A stretch of DNA of 64,000 bases, taken from positions 18,932,001-18,996,000 of the forward strand of contig NC_079365.1 of NCBI RefSeq assembly GCF_021018895.1, in the 5' to 3' direction. Below, one piece after another: positions 1-14,304 of the stretch (its first letter is position 1; each line of letters begins with the position of its first letter). The translations under genes were made by a program, and so were the position numbers. The notes below the pieces were generated by a model. It worked only from the letters and a program-made list of their open reading frames with translations. It did no database searches and had not been told where the DNA came from. This DNA is from Seriola aureovittata. Its lineage: Eukaryota; Chordata; Actinopteri; Carangiformes; Carangidae.

Positions 1-1197
1 GACACAGCTGTAAATATTCAAATATGATGATTTCATTACGATGTGCCCTCCGCTGCATGAAATCTGAGCCTACTGGAGTTAGTATTTGCTTTTGCTTTAA
101 TTTTGGTGTATTTCAAACACAAGACAGACTTGTCATTTACGCCTTCAGGTTGTAAAACTCTAAAATTAAGGCTTGATTGAGCATACATTTGTTGCACTGT
201 GTCTCTTTGAAAAGCCAGCTCAGTTCCTTATTCAGCAACCTGTTCAGTCGTTGATTGACTTTTCCCTCAGCACCCCTGCAGCAGATGAAGGAACAGAGCT
301 TAAACCTGTTACTGTCAGCTTCTCACCTGGATCATAAGAACTCCTGCTCAGAGCATGCAAACCAATATCCTCCTATTCTTCGCTCAGCCGCCCAGGATTC
401 ATAGCAATAGCTTTTCACAAAGACCAGGGCAGAGCGTGCTCCGTGTTATCTTATTGAGTTACCTGTAGCTAAGCTTTGAGCGAGCACACACAATGGCAGG
501 CAGTTAATGACAGCGCAGGGCCTAACCCCTTGTCCCCGGCCTTTCCCTGAGCCTCATTTCCGCACGGCGGCTGCCATTTCACAGCTGTTAGCCACAGACT
601 CTCTTTGTCATGATTAAGGACAAATTAATAGATGCCTCCTGGTAATCAGCTTTCATTAGGGCTGTCAAACCGTCAGTGGCGTTCGCTCAGCGCACTGGAC
701 ACGGGATGATCACCTCCCAGTTGAGAAACACTACAGCTGGCTGTGCGCGGCTGTGGTACTGCCTCTCAGCTGCTGTATTTGTGTGCTTGGTGTGGCTAAA
801 GTGTGGGTAACCAGTGCATTAGCACGCTCCTTCGTGGCACAAGTGCTTGTAGTTGGTGCATTAACAGTGCTCCGTGTGGAGCTGCAAGATGGAGGTCATC
901 GTGGGAATGACATAAAGAGTAGTCTTTCTGCTGGGTGTAATTGGCCCCAGCATGCTGAAAATGGACTGTGAAATGTAAGGGGGGGTCAAATAATTGATTT
1001 TCCCCCGAATGCAGAATCCAGGGCAGGGCTGTTTAGTGAGTAATTTACAAGAGCAGTTCAGCCCAGGCTGACTGGCATATCTGTTGAAAGTTCCCAGGGG
1101 CACAGGAAGAGATAACACACACCTGAGACCCTGGAGCAGATGGACAGCAGTCACTGTGCTACTCAGAGGGCAGAGAGGAATCACATCAACTTACTTG

Positions 1198-1382
1198 CAC
1201 ACACACACACCTCTGTATGCAGAGGGGATATAAGAGCACTTATACACATGCGCACACAGACACACACTCACACACACACACACGCGCACACACGCACACA
1301 GAGGATGATGGACACAGGCTATTGTATGTAGAAATAGACTCTCTCCTCTCACTCTGTCCATCTCTCTTTCTCTGTCTGTCCG

Positions 1383-1436
<54 letters not shown>

Positions 1437-1455
1437 TCTCCCTCTCTCTCTCTCT
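1198..1455. repeat. Compound CA and CT microsatellite
   Basis: Two CA-rich tracts (about 1,198-1,210 and 1,257-1,300) are followed by a long CT tract (about 1,381-1,455) with a few interruptions. Translations through it are artefacts of the dinucleotide repeats. Confidence 0.95.
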
Positions 1456-2009
1456 GCAGCATTTCTGGAATTGATTAAATAAACTCATCAGACTTCCAGC
1501 AAGTTTGGCATTGTGCGTGAGAGCTGAAGTCATTTCAGTATGTAGATTTCAGACTTAAACCCATAACCGTGTTGCGTGGTGCATGACCACCCCCACCTGC
1601 TGGAGAGAGAAGGCTGGGGTGTGCATGATGGGATAGGGACGTCTGTAAGACAGGATATAGCCTGGCCCTCTGTATGTTTAGTGATTTTTCTACACCACAG
1701 CCTAAGGGAATTAAGACAATAGCCTTATGTCAGATAGCATAATCTAGTGACAAAATGGCATTTTATTTGTTGTGCCAAAATTGGGCTCAAATACATGTGT
1801 AAGCTAATTGAGAAGAACCAGCTGCTTTAGCCATCTGCACGGGTAAAATTGGTTTCATCTTAGATTTAGAGAATTTCTTGTTAAGTAAAAAGATGAGTGA
1901 CGATTGTCAAGATCCATGATCTCTATAATTTGAATTTATGGAAAACACAATGATTAGCTATTGTTGTGTTGCACCAGAGAGTCATTGCTGTCAAAGATGT
2001 AGATGAGTC

Positions 2010-2400
2010 ACCTAGAGCTTGCATATTGTGCTCATCACAACAAGACATTTGTATGGTGCACAGTCAGTGCTCTTCAATTTTCTTAAGCATCTTGGTAAAT
2101 TGCACCAAACAATTTTCAAGATCAATTCCAGCATCAAAAACAATGCACACAAATCCCATTTCTTCAACCCATATTGTGTTGGAGAGGGCCCCTGTGTTTG
2201 CATGAAGGTAATTACAGTGGGATTTGATGTTGTGGTGTGCCCAGAATTCTCCAGCTTTAGATCAGGCTCAGGGTGCTCCACCCCATTAATACTCCATATG
2301 GGGAACCCAGCTGTGATCAGAATTGGAAGAGCGGGAGGGGAAATCGATTTCATTTGCAGGATTATTGATGTAACCGAGATGCCGTTTGTATGAAACATAA
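2010..2400. other. Candidate conserved non-coding block
   Basis: This roughly 390-bp block has unusually few stop codons: a 128-codon frame is open on the minus strand (2012-2398) and a 124-codon frame on the plus strand (2019-2393). Neither translation resembles a protein family I know. The block contains ATTAAT and CATATG-type motifs typical of developmental enhancers. I infer a constrained non-coding element rather than an exon, weakly. Confidence 0.25.
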
Positions 2401-5400
2401 AGTCTCATTTCAGAGGTTATGGATAAAACTGGATTGAGGGGCTGTCTGTTTGTTTTATTCAATGAAACATTACAGAAACAGAGAAGTCAATATACACACT
2501 GCTGTACAGTCCTCACCCGCATTGCACCACATTAAATCTTTGGAACTATTTGTTTTTTCTTTTCACATCTACCTGCCTATACAGACGCAAACTACTGCAT
2601 ACAACTTACAGAGCATGTGATAAAATGTGGTAAAATTTACAGCGGAGAAATAATTGGTGAAAAGAATAGCTTTTAAAAGGAGAACATGGAAAATTAACAA
2701 GATAAAAGTGATTTACTGCATTGCGGGAGGTTTTTTTAAAAAAAAAAAAGGGTTCAAAGCAACCCATAATGTTGGCAGCTAGAACTGACCTGGCATTCGG
2801 CCTTTTTCACCCTTTGCCAAGCTTCCCCCTCCACCTGTTCCCTACATTTTTTTTTTAGGAGGCTTTATAAGTCAGGCTGATGGGCTCACCCATATATTAA
2901 AAACAATATCAGACTTTCCCAGGGTTTGGATGGTCTAACAGCTGGATCTTTCAACTGAATCCATCTTTCTCTCCTTCTATTCCTCCTTCTCTGTGCCCAG
3001 TGGAGACCATTGTAGTTCCCACACGAATAGCAGCAGCAGTTGGAGTGATGGCAAGCCAGATGGGAATGTTTTTTTCTGGGTTCACTGCATTCCTCTGATG
3101 ACAACAGCAGGGTCAACACAAGGTAAAATCCTCTATAAAATAGTTCTTCATACTTTTGATTGCGTTTTATAGATAGAGAAAGAAATTTTCCTTCTCATAA
3201 CACAAAGATGGTTAATACATATAAAACTGCTGTAACATTACCACATGTGCTGTGCGCAAGTTATTGTACAGTTCATGTAAAGTTTTTTCCATCAAAGAGA
3301 TTTTTAACAACTGGTCCTGGTCATCAAATTAAGGTGTTTGTGGGCAGACTTCATCCCCCGACTTACTGTCCTTGTTCAGAGCAGATGTTCGGGTTGTTCT
3401 GGTGTCAGTGATGGGCAGTGTAAAAGCAGGCTTACACATGTTCATGTCACCATATCATTACAACTGCGAGAGGAAGTTATGTCATCGGGCCAGCTGGCTC
3501 TAATATGAGCTGCAGCATTGTGTGAAAAATATAGAGCAGGGGTGGAGCCAAAACTCAAATTTGGCAAAGTTGCTTACAGTATTTCTTGCGTTGGGGTTCA
3601 GGGTTCAGACACCCGATAGGCGCCTACAACAGAGTCTAAGAAGTTCTCATAAGTATGTCATTAATTTTACACTGAATACACATTGCATGGACTCACGTGG
3701 TCTCCCCGTCTATCCTACCTGCGCAGTTTTGTTTTCAGTGACGATAATTATGGGTTTAACAGTTGCGAAATGGCCTTGTTGCAGATGATAAAGGAAATTG
3801 CAGAATTCCATCACAGAGCGTTTGTATTTTGACAGGGAGAAAGCTGAGCCAAGTGAAAAAAGAGAACATGCCATTTTTGTGCGGCATGTCTGTGAGGGGC
3901 CGGTGTTTTGATACGGGCCTGCGTGGAGTGAGAAGGGAAAGTGGGTCCCCGTCTGGGAGAAAGGGCTGAAGCTCTGTTACGGAGCTTAGGCCTCCATCTA
4001 TCCTAATAAAAAACACTTAAGCCAAACAGCCCCCTCTTGCTCTCCCTGTGTCTGATCCTGGGAGCTACCTGCAGGCCCTCCACAGAGCACATTTAATAAT
4101 GGTCTCCACCCCAAGCGATTGGGCAGTCGTATGGACTGCAGGCTGGTGTCTGCGCTTGGAGCAGCAGCACAGTATTCTGGGAAGGCTGAGTCTTGTCATA
4201 ATGGCATGAAGGGTGTGGTGAGGGTCCCTGCAGTGAAATCTAACAGGGCTGTAGTCTTTTCAATAACAATATTTCTGGCTTTTTTCCAAACTTTGTTGAA
4301 TTCAACCACGCTTTAACTGACACATTTTATGTTTATTTTTCCTCTCTTCGTTCTTTTTCACCCAGGCTTTTTCTTTGATGGTGTTTGTGGAAGCAGTTTG
4401 AAGTGGTTTTCCTTTGCCACCGTAATCCCTGTTTCTGTTCCACACAGACCCTGATGTGAATGAGCGGGAACGTAATGAAAGACTTGTGCTTTCGACGATG
4501 TTAAACCTGAATAAAAAGTGGCATTTTTTATTTGTTTTGCCTCGTGTTTGATTCTTGGTAATGCAGACAATCAACAGGGTAGAGGAGTTAAGTGCATTAT
4601 AAATTACTGAGAGGGAGCCACCTCGCTCTTGGAGCTCATCCTGATGCTGCTGCTGCCACTTTGGGTTATGTGAGGAGTAAAGTACTTTAGCAGAGACCGT
4701 GGAGCTGCTCCACAGCACTCCTTTGCATATCAAATAAACAGCAGGGCATGATGGCGGTGCCAACCCAGACAGCTATGTTATATGTACACGGTGATGCATA
4801 TATGTCTGTAAAGGTGCCACTGAAGTCTATTGAATATCTGCTGTGATACAGATCATGGTGACATAGTGTCTGAGGTTTGAAGTGGTTTGTATAGGGAGTG
4901 TATAGAGGGGACGTTTCAATTGGCGAGCTTTACCTTCAGCATGTGACACTTCTGATTTAAAGCAGCACAGGTGAATATGGTAATTAAAAAAAACCCATTC
5001 ACAGGGAATATAATTAGAAATCTTACACACAAGAGATTTCATATTAACACTAACACTGTACCTGCTCATTTGTACTGGCTTCTTGTTTTTAAACTACATT
5101 GTACTGATAAAAAGATGCATTTGAATAGTGCGTGCTTTCATTTACAGTAATAAAAAAAAAAAAAAGGATCAGGATTTTCATGCTGAAATCCCATGTTTAT
5201 AGTCCCCTTCTCTGTGTCCTCAATCCGTAAGGTGACGATCCATGACTCTTATTTTCATAACAAAACGTTCCAGGGTCCAGCAAACAAACTGTTGTATGGA
5301 TGTACTATTGATTTCACATTCACACGTCCGGACTTAAAGGGACTATGGGATTGCCCATGAATCCCAAATCTGTGTGCTACTCACAGTCTGTCAAGTTGAC

Positions 5401-8400
5401 ATCCACTCTCTTCTGTAAACTGGCAAGATTATTCACTCAACAGGATCTCCCTCCCTTTCATCCTGCGAACTACAGGCCAATCCGGCCGCTGACAGCCAAG
5501 TGATAGCATACAGATGGAAATGAAGGCGAGCGGGGGAATGGTGCTGTTTGTCAAACACTAGAGAGAGCTTGTGGGTTCAGGGAGTAGACTGCTGCGCCAA
5601 ACTAGGTCCTCTGACTCTGACTTCACTTACTGTGAGGTTTCAGCACCCGAAATCTTACACTTAACACAGTTGTCATACATTTTTAGATGTAGGCTGAACT
5701 TAAAACTCAGCACGATCTGATTACCACAAGATATATATGTTGCGCAGCCATCAGAGGAGACGGAAGAAGAAATCCCACTTTTCACCACAAGCTTGTTGCA
5801 AGACAGCACAAAGCCCTTATAGTTCTATTTGCTGCCATTAGACACAAAAACACGAGAAAGACTTCAGAGTAAGCAATGATAAAGTCTAATGTTACAGTGC
5901 CGGTGGTTTTTGGCCTACAGGGCCTGCTGATGTGTACACCAGAATTTATTTGCTCCCTCAAATGCCCTCCATTCGCTCTATTTTGAACAAGCTATTCTGA
6001 GCGAAGGAGGACAGGCATGGAGTAAAAAAGTCGGCTGAGGAGATGTCATTCATGTCAGTTATTTGTGGAAGTAAATTACATACAGCCACTACATTGATAA
6101 CAATCATATAACAACTAAACTGGTCTCAAAAACTGATACAAGCAATATGTGCTGTGAAATGTATTTCCTTCTCCTTGGGCAACAGATAATATGCATTCTT
6201 CCCTGTAGTCCACCAAGCAATACAAAGAATGTATTCTGCCTGTTCAATCGCAACGTTGGCTTCTGCTTGGAGATGGCCATTGTGCTCTCTGGATCACAAT
6301 TCACAGTCACCGGAATGAAACCAATTTGAGCTCCTTTCAAGATAATGCAAATAAATATCAGCCCTGATTTGCCTGTTTTTTTTTTCATAACTTTCCTCTC
6401 TTCACTCCCTTATCAGCACGCAGAGCATTTCTCTCTTTCTTAAGGGTCGAATGAAAGGTCTCTCTTTTCTTGAGAATCAAGGCAAAGGAGAAGCCTGGTC
6501 CAGGACTGATTCATGTCGCACACACTGGTGGGATGTTATGCATGGATAATTGATTGTCGAAGCAGCATGGCCACTGTTGGATCTTGATGGTGCTGCCGAA
6601 ATGTCACCTTACTGATGTTACAGCGGCGCCGATATTAAAAAGGCTGGTCTCAAAGGCTCCCATCCGAGCACACTCCTCTCCCACTGCGTCTGGGAGAGAC
6701 AGCACTGTTTGTCAGGCTTCTATTTCAGAGAGACAGATCTTGCATTCGCAACCTTATCTGCACAGGACAGTGCACCCTCTTCCAGAAGTGCATTGAACAT
6801 TTCCAATCATAGGAGTATATCACTCTGCTTTTAAAGTGGAAATCAAAAGTGTGGGAATAGTGAGGTAAAAAAAAAAAACAGACATAATTGAGATTGCATA
6901 GGATTTATTTATAGGTAGTTTGTCTCCTCCAAAACCCGGAAAAATTACACTCCAAGCTGCAAATATCCCCTTCGACAACAATAAAGAAACCATCATTTTC
7001 GTGGGAATGTTTTCATACCAATTCGAAGAAGTTTTAAAGGAAAATTGTTTGGAAACGTCTCAGACATTAAGTCAGATAATGCAGTATGCATTTGTATAAA
7101 AAGTAAGGGATTAAGTGAGTGGAATCCGGTTAATTTCAGAGTTAGGATAGTGAACCAAAAGCTGAGCAGGGACTGGTAAACTGTGTTAATCTATAAAGGC
7201 TTATGCAGGTAAAAATAGACTACACCTGCATGCCTTTTTACCTCCATAATACTTTGCAGAGGGAGACTATTGAGCATCCGTTTCCATTACCAAGGAAGGG
7301 AAAAAGGATATTTTACCATCAGTTTTCAGAGTTGCTTTGGTACATTGTTCAAAGAATGAAGCATACAGCCGCCATCATTTCAGAGGCCTGAGCGGGAAAA
7401 ACCTGAGCAGAATTAGAATTTTTTGCCTCATTTGTTGCACCATGAATTTTGCTGAGTTGCAAATACATGAAGTAAAAACACAACGTATGATAAGCTCATA
7501 AAACAAGAAGTAATTTTTTTTTTTTTTTTCAAAAAATTGCAACTATGTTTCTCTTTTACACTAGAAATATAAGTTCCTGAACAATAATAGCTTACATTTG
7601 GGAAATAATATTACAACATTTCTTTTTCATTCTGGATTCCCATTGTGTATCTGCTTTTTAAAGGATAGCCCTTTCCTTTTTCTGCCACTCTGCCATACTG
7701 AAGCCATTCAGAAGTCAGGGCTTCCCCCATAATCAAGTGTGAATGAACATGTAAACTTAGCCAAGTATTAACAGAACTTGGCCTTTCTTCTAGACACAGC
7801 AGTTCATGCTGCTGTGTGAATCCTGGTTGGCGTGACAGAGGTAAAAGGCAAACAGCTTTTGAGGAGTGAGGAGGACCCAAAACAGACAGGCGGGAACGGA
7901 CCTTACTGTTGGGCAAAGGGCTGCAGCTGAAAAGGGAGAAGGGAGCATTAATAGCCACCATATGTCTGCATATTCTGGGGGTCTCCAGCGCAAATTTCAT
8001 TACCCGACGCACAAAATGGAGCATCTAAAAGACGTGTGTAACGTGGCCTGAGACAGCTACCGTGTGAAAAGCGGGCCGTTATGTGTGAGAGCCATGGTCT
8101 GATCTGTCACGCTGTGGTTTTTAAGGAAAAACGGGGGTAGCAGCTGTTTGGTTCACCTGTCCTGTCCTGTACACGGCTCTCCATCAAACCAGAGGCTACT
8201 GTCCTCGCAGGCCTGCGCCCACAGACATGTTCCTCCACAGTAATCTCAGATGTAACACTCCTATCTAACGTGACAACATTTACAAGACCACAGCCCCTCT
8301 GTTTATCAGACTTGTACAATTATATGGTGTTCCAATTGTGTGAGCGCACCGGTTACAGTGAGAGAGATATCCATAAACATAGTATACAGCCTTTAGCCTG

Positions 8401-8974
8401 CCTGCGCTCTGTATCAAACCATGTTTTCACACTGGACAGTGAGTGGGATAAATCAACACAGAAAGACACTGCACTACCCTTGTTGTGGACCATCAGGTTG
8501 CTGTGTAGGCTAAACTACATGATCATGGGTTTATTGATGGCAATTTTCAAGCGCCCACTAGTCAAGAGTTGGAAATTTTGTCTGAGTTCACTGTGGGAAA
8601 GTCTTTAGTGAAAAATATGCACAGCGCGAGTATGTGGTTGAATTAAATTTAACTGTTTGCACATATGTTCCCTTGTTTAAGGGGGGAAAGTTACTACAGC
8701 ACTGCTTAAGCCATGGATTATCTGTCTGCGTCCTCTGCCTCTTTAGCATCAACATGAATTCACCCACTCAGAGTCTATCACACATCCACAGAGCTCCCTG
8801 AGAGAGAGCGGACCTTAGGGAAGCCCAAGCAGGGGGGGACCTCGACAGAGCCGAGCGGAGCTGAGCAGGGTTGCTGTTGAGCCCATGGGCATGGCCCTCT
8901 CACTCTCTGGCAACCACTTTGTTAGGCACACAACACTAATCCTCCTTGTGTCTTTATTGCCCTCTGTGTAGAGG

Positions 8975-9030
8975 AGCAGGCCGGGGCTGGGGCTGTATGA
9001 GGGGGGTGGGGGGGTGGGGTGGGGAGGGGA
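8975..9030 (+). other. G-quadruplex-prone G-run tract
   Basis: Dense G runs of three to seven separated by single bases occur on the plus strand from about 9,001 to 9,029, preceded by further GGGG runs. This fits the standard four-run quadruplex motif. It lies in the intergenic region, about 4.4 kb upstream of park7. Confidence 0.7.
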
Positions 9031-12000
9031 GCACCGCTGCAGGGCCAGTATCATCAGCATTCCTGTTTGAAGATAGGCCACGCTGTACAGCATTAAGGCA
9101 TCTAATAGACGCAAGCTGAGAGCAAAACAAACTGATACTCACTGAGACAGAGAGGGAGAATAAAGAAAAAGGAGAGTCACTTTTGCCCCCCCTCCCTTCC
9201 CTCCCCGTAAAATAATATGGGTAGGGGCATAATTTGAGGATAGGCAGATTATTGCAACCAGAAATGACTGTGAGGCAATTCTGGTTCATGTTGTTACACA
9301 TACTCAATAATCTAAACAACACATTAATGTGCTGCCTTAATTTGTAATACTGCCTCTGTGGTTGAAAACAATTTGTCATGCGTTGGATTTGTAGGAATCT
9401 CATTTTGGATAAAGCATTTAAAACAAATTGTTTAATGAATGCTGGGACATACATCCAAACGTATCTTTGTTCAGTTTATCTGTTTGGTTGGCAATACATG
9501 CTATACATCTGAAAACTTGTGATTCCAGAAAAGAGATCTGATTGCCTTTTTGCTGCAGCCTTTACAAAGTCAACTTTTGTGTTATTTTCTTTTCATTATT
9601 TGCAGAGATTGTTGTTGAAAATGTCTTCAGACAGTTGGCCTTGCTTTTGAACTACCCTGCACAAAGTTGAACTCACTCAGCTGGCGCCATCTTGTGTCTG
9701 TGCGTGGCTGCTGGCTGCTGGCTGCCGACACAGGTGCATAAAATTCAATGTCACCTTTTCTCCCCAGACCTCCTCACTGTCCCCCAGCTGTCACCTGAGC
9801 GCTTGGCAGCATAAGGTAATAGCATCAAGATGCAATCAAGATTATATGCTTGTCACTCATCCCATGCACTCAGTGGCTTACAATGTGTGAAGCAGACACA
9901 AGATAAAGCCTGTGCACAGATGGGAAGATAAAATGCTCCTAAATATTCATCAGTTCTCTGACTTCAGCAATGCAAGCCCTGAACGCTGCCATTAGATGAC
10001 TGGGAAGAGTAACCGGTGAGCACAAGGGTTGGACAAAATAAGTTGGAATGTAGAAATGCAAAGAATAAATAGAAAGAAAAAAACATCTGAAAATTTTAAT
10101 CTCTCCCTGTAGAAGCAAATTTTCTGTAACCACTTTGAATATTGTGGCACTCTTCCTTACTGGGGATCTGAAACAGGGTTTGCAGCTGTATATCTCAACT
10201 GAACAGAGCCTCTGCTTGTAAGCTACATCCATATTGGCAGTTTATTTCCATGTTTACACCGTTTCATATTCTTTGCAATAGTAACAGGATTACTTTGTGA
10301 CAAACGGTAATTTGTGGAATTCCCTCATTTCAGTTTGAGGATTTTCTTTTTCCTCTGTCCCCGTCTTATAAAAAAAATAAAAAAAAATGTTTCTGTATTC
10401 TCATCTCCCCGGAGGTTTGATTCCAGAAACCCTTCAGGTTTTCGAGCAGACCTCTGTGAACGGCCAGATAAAGCAGAGCAAGGCCTGGTGATGCAGGCAA
10501 GAGGGACCACAAGAGAAATAATAATACGCAAAGGAATCCACTGATGAGCACCCTTTTACTCCACAGGCCAATCTCACATTCACCAAGTAGTAGAACATGC
10601 ACTTATACACACACATAATGATCATTTGTTGCCATGCCACATTTAGGGGTAATACCAGTTTGCAATTTCTTTCAAATTTCCTGAAATCTACGCATAAAGC
10701 TAATGCTGTAGTGTAGTGTAGTGTTTTAGACTTTTAAAAAGATAAGTTTGGCATTATTCTAGATGTTTTTTCTATTGTCAGCAAATCCCATAAAAAGATC
10801 AACTAAATGTGTTTGTTAGTTTCTCAATACTTTCCAACCTCCCTACCCTGTCAGTGGTTCTCAGCCTGTTGTTTCCTGTACTGAAGATATAAAACGGATC
10901 ACAAATATATAGGGATTTTTTTTTTTGTTTTTCTAAAGAAATTTCCTAAAGCAGTGATGCACTATAGATTTGAGCAAATGTTACTTAAACAGAAGTAAAT
11001 GGTGTATTTGTTGGGGACTATTTTCAGCTGTGGATTAATATGCACTAGTGAGCATTTATGGCAGAAGGACAGTGTGTATGGGACTACCTTAAAAATAAAC
11101 TACAGTGCCCACGTTCGTCATAAGGAAGGAACATTTCGCCCTGTGCAAGTGAGGCTCATAATGTATGTTGAAAACAGTGGAGGTCTACAACAAATGGGAA
11201 TCAATAAAAAGGCTTTGGCTAGCCAGCCACGATTTCTCAGTAAGATCAATTTATTGAGCGTTTTTAAGGATTTGTTGACAAAAAAAAAAAAAAAAATACA
11301 GGAATAACCACCATCTCCTTGAATGTGTTTTTATTGTTTTTAGGAAACTGTTTTCATTCATTTTGAATTGTATAAAAATCTTACTGTAAAGACTTCAAAC
11401 TTGCTCGCGATAAGATGAAACCCCCTGCAAACCGTTAGATAATTTTATTTGTCAGTTGTTGGTTAGACCTTTTGTGTTCAGTGTCTCAGACAGTAATTGT
11501 CTTCCTTACATTTGTGTCACAAGTCACTTTGAAACATGTCCTCAGTGTGATCATGCACTTTATGATTACATTGTGAAAGAAATTAGTAAATTAATATAAG
11601 TGAATTAATGTATGGAAATTAGCCTGAGTGCCACCGCGGGTCTGGTTCAGTTGATCCCCAGCTGCATATGTTGGTAATCACCGCTGCCTCTTGGATTCAC
11701 TCACAGGCACGCAATAAACAACCTGCTGCCAGCACCCCCTACGCTTTTGTCTAATCTGCCGTTTCACTGGGCTCTAGTTTGACGCACAAATATGAAAGTG
11801 AATCTCAGCAGCAGAATGCACAGAGGCACATTAACTAGGATAGGTGCCTGCACACTAAAGCCCCACACATTAAGTCTCGGATTTACACTGGGATATGATT
11901 CCCTAACTGTCTTAAGAGTTTGCTGCAGAAGTTTGCTGCAGAACTCGGTGACCTCAGTGACCTGCTGCCTGGTATTGTTTTTAAAAACCTCATTCATTAC

Positions 12001-13425
12001 ATGTCTGAATTAACCTTGAATCATTCCGATGATAAGACTGTGATTAAGTAACAGGGTTCATGGATTTGTTAAAAAAAAAAAAAAAAAAAAATCATATTGT
12101 TTACAGAATGTTAAAGTTACATTTAACCTTTGGATTCAGTTAACGTTTGTGTTCACTGTAGACTTCTTTTTCAAGCTTCCTTTGACATCCTTTGCTGAAT
12201 CTTGGGTTAATGCTACCACCTACTGGAATAAAGAATGCACTGCTAACAGCTGAACTATCACTGTAAAATCATTTCTGGAGTATACCACACAGTAATGGTA
12301 ATTTTATTGCCACATTAGTATGTGTTTAATAGCACCAGAAGCAGTTCTTTTTTTTAGACTGCAAACTAGTTGCTATACTACACGCAGGTTTCTTTTTTTC
12401 AGTGTGCACATACATTTTTTTGACTGTATGAGATCCAGCATTTACCACTGATGTTCCTTGCTTAGGGCCTAAAGATGAACATTGTAAATAGTACTTAGTG
12501 GAAAAGTAGCTAATGCACACTGTCATGGAAACAGCCCTTTAACACATTTACTTTTTTGAATTTGCAGGTGTTGTTTGTCAGTCTGGGTGCTGTATTTGTG
12601 ACTTTGAGTAAATATGGTTTCCAACCTGAGATAAAATCACAGGTATGACAAGATGATTAACAGGATATGAAAGCAGGACAAATATATCTCTGCAACACAA
12701 AGTCAGAATTTCCTCTAATCTTTTCCTTTTTTTTCTCGTGAATTATTAAATAATTTTAACAATGTAAGCCACTAAGGTTTATTCCAGTAATTGAATCAGA
12801 GAGGGAAAATGTCTTCGTTCATAGCTCATAGACTGTGACAAGAGGCTGTAATAGACATAGCTTTGTCTTAAGGGGTCACAAGCCATAAAGGTTAAAAGTC
12901 GTGGCCATACATTTTTCTACAAATTTATTGAAAATGATCATTTTGAATAAGCAAAGGTATTTGTAAACACGCCACATACTTCTTACTATGAGCTAATGGA
13001 CAATTTAAAACAAAATCAACAAATTCATGTATTGGATAATGATATTGCTGTCACAGTACAGAGGCAAAGCAGTTAATTTACCAATTTGTAATTTAGCCTC
13101 CAGTATTATTTCTATAAAGACGGCAGATGTATTGCATCCGCTCTTTGTACTCAGTTAGTGTAAGTGTAGTTTCTTTGTGTTTGTTGTGTTCTCTGTGCAT
13201 TTTAGTTTTGACACTTTCAATAAGAGATCGTACTTGAGGTGTGTTGCTATGGGTGTACATGGGTAGAGTAGAATGGCCAACTCTCTTTGAAAGGGGGATG
13301 TAGGGGCCAACCTGGCAACCCTGCTTCTGTCAAAATCTCATTGCAGAGTATTCCAGTTCCTGCTGGGAGTTGCACACTGGAGTTAGCGTCTTTGCACCTG
13401 CTAGAAACAGAACTGCAAGCTAACC

Positions 13426-13515
13426 ATGGCAGGAAAGAGGGCATTAGTAATCCTGTCTAAAGGTGCAGAGGAGATGGAAACTGTTATTCCTGTGGACATC
13501 ATGCGCAGAGCTGGG
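13426..13515 (+). CDS. park7: park7 coding exon 1 (residues 1-30)
   Basis: The exon encodes [20 protein letters not shown] and continues to MRRAG. It includes Glu18, which stabilises the Cys106 sulfinate in the family. The donor is a weaker GGG|GTTTGT. The frame stays open into the intron for a while, but the true boundary follows from homology with the next exon. The ATG has a near-ideal Kozak context. Confidence 0.95.
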
Positions 13516-14273
13516 GTTTGTAACTCGTCTGCAGACTTTATATGGCAATGCTGTGTGTGTGTTAGCAGTCAGCTAGCTAATGGTGGCACAGAACAACACA
13601 ACTTAGCCAGCTGGCTTTGGTTAAATTTAGCCAGCCCTTCAGTCCGGCCAAAACGCTGTCATGCACATTGTAATGTATTATTGGTGTCAACAGCTTTCAC
13701 TGTGGAAACGATAAGCGTCATTTGCAAAGGGGATAGCGTTAACATGAATCAGCTTGCTAACTGTTGAACTAACAGGAGGAATAGTTACTATTCAGCCATT
13801 TACAGTTTTTATCTTTTGTTAGAATTTTATAACCTGTTTGGGTTACTGTTGACGCACTCACAACCTTTAAAGTGAATGCAGACAGGGGCCAAGTTAAATG
13901 TCAAAGTCCAACGCCATTGCAACTCTCCGCCATTTGATATCTATCAAAATAAAAGTCTCCGTCAGCCATATGCAGACAGGGTGCAATGTCTTGCAATTAT
14001 GCTAATTCTGTGCTTTTTTTCCCCCCACTACCCACCCAAACCTGTAGATTGCAGTGACGGTTGCAGGACTGACGGGCAAAGAGCCAGTCCAGTGCAGCAG
14101 AAACGTCGTCATCTGTCCTGATGCCAGCCTGGAGGATGCCAGCAAACAGGTTAGGTTCAGTAGCTACAGTTGTATGCAAAAGAAAATAAATATTTTGTTT
14201 ATGTTTGTCTTCAAATGTTACTTTTTATTTCATGGATTTAAAAAAATAGATAAAAATCAATAGTCAAAGTTGC

Positions 14274-14304
<31 letters not shown>

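Larger units (their letters stand above)
1..13300. other. Upstream intergenic region without a supported gene
   Basis: I read both strands and found no exon chain, no recognisable protein family and no RNA gene. Short open frames here have low-complexity or stop-prone translations and no convincing splice context. The stretch holds a CA/CT microsatellite near 1,200-1,455, homopolymer A or T runs (for example near 7,507, 11,281 and 12,070) and a G-run tract near 9,000. A few moderately complex blocks (about 490-760 and 2,010-2,400) could be conserved regulatory DNA. In mammals park7 lies near ERRFI1 and TNFRSF9, but neither is recognisable here. Confidence 0.6.

Noticed and set aside
1240..1533. 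Arg/Glu-rich minus-strand frame and Ser/Leu-rich plus-strand frames
   Set aside because: They are translations of CA and CT microsatellites.
2012..2398. 128-codon minus-strand open frame as a protein gene
   Set aside because: No recognisable domain, no splice context, and an equally long frame on the opposite strand; kept only as a possible conserved non-coding block.
4302..4763. 153-codon minus-strand frame
   Set aside because: No family resemblance, biased composition and no splice or promoter support.
13516..13767. Continuation of the first park7 frame past residue 30
   Set aside because: The sequence stops matching DJ-1 at a GT donor and the next residues (IAVTVAGL) are in the exon at 14048; the rest is intron read-through.
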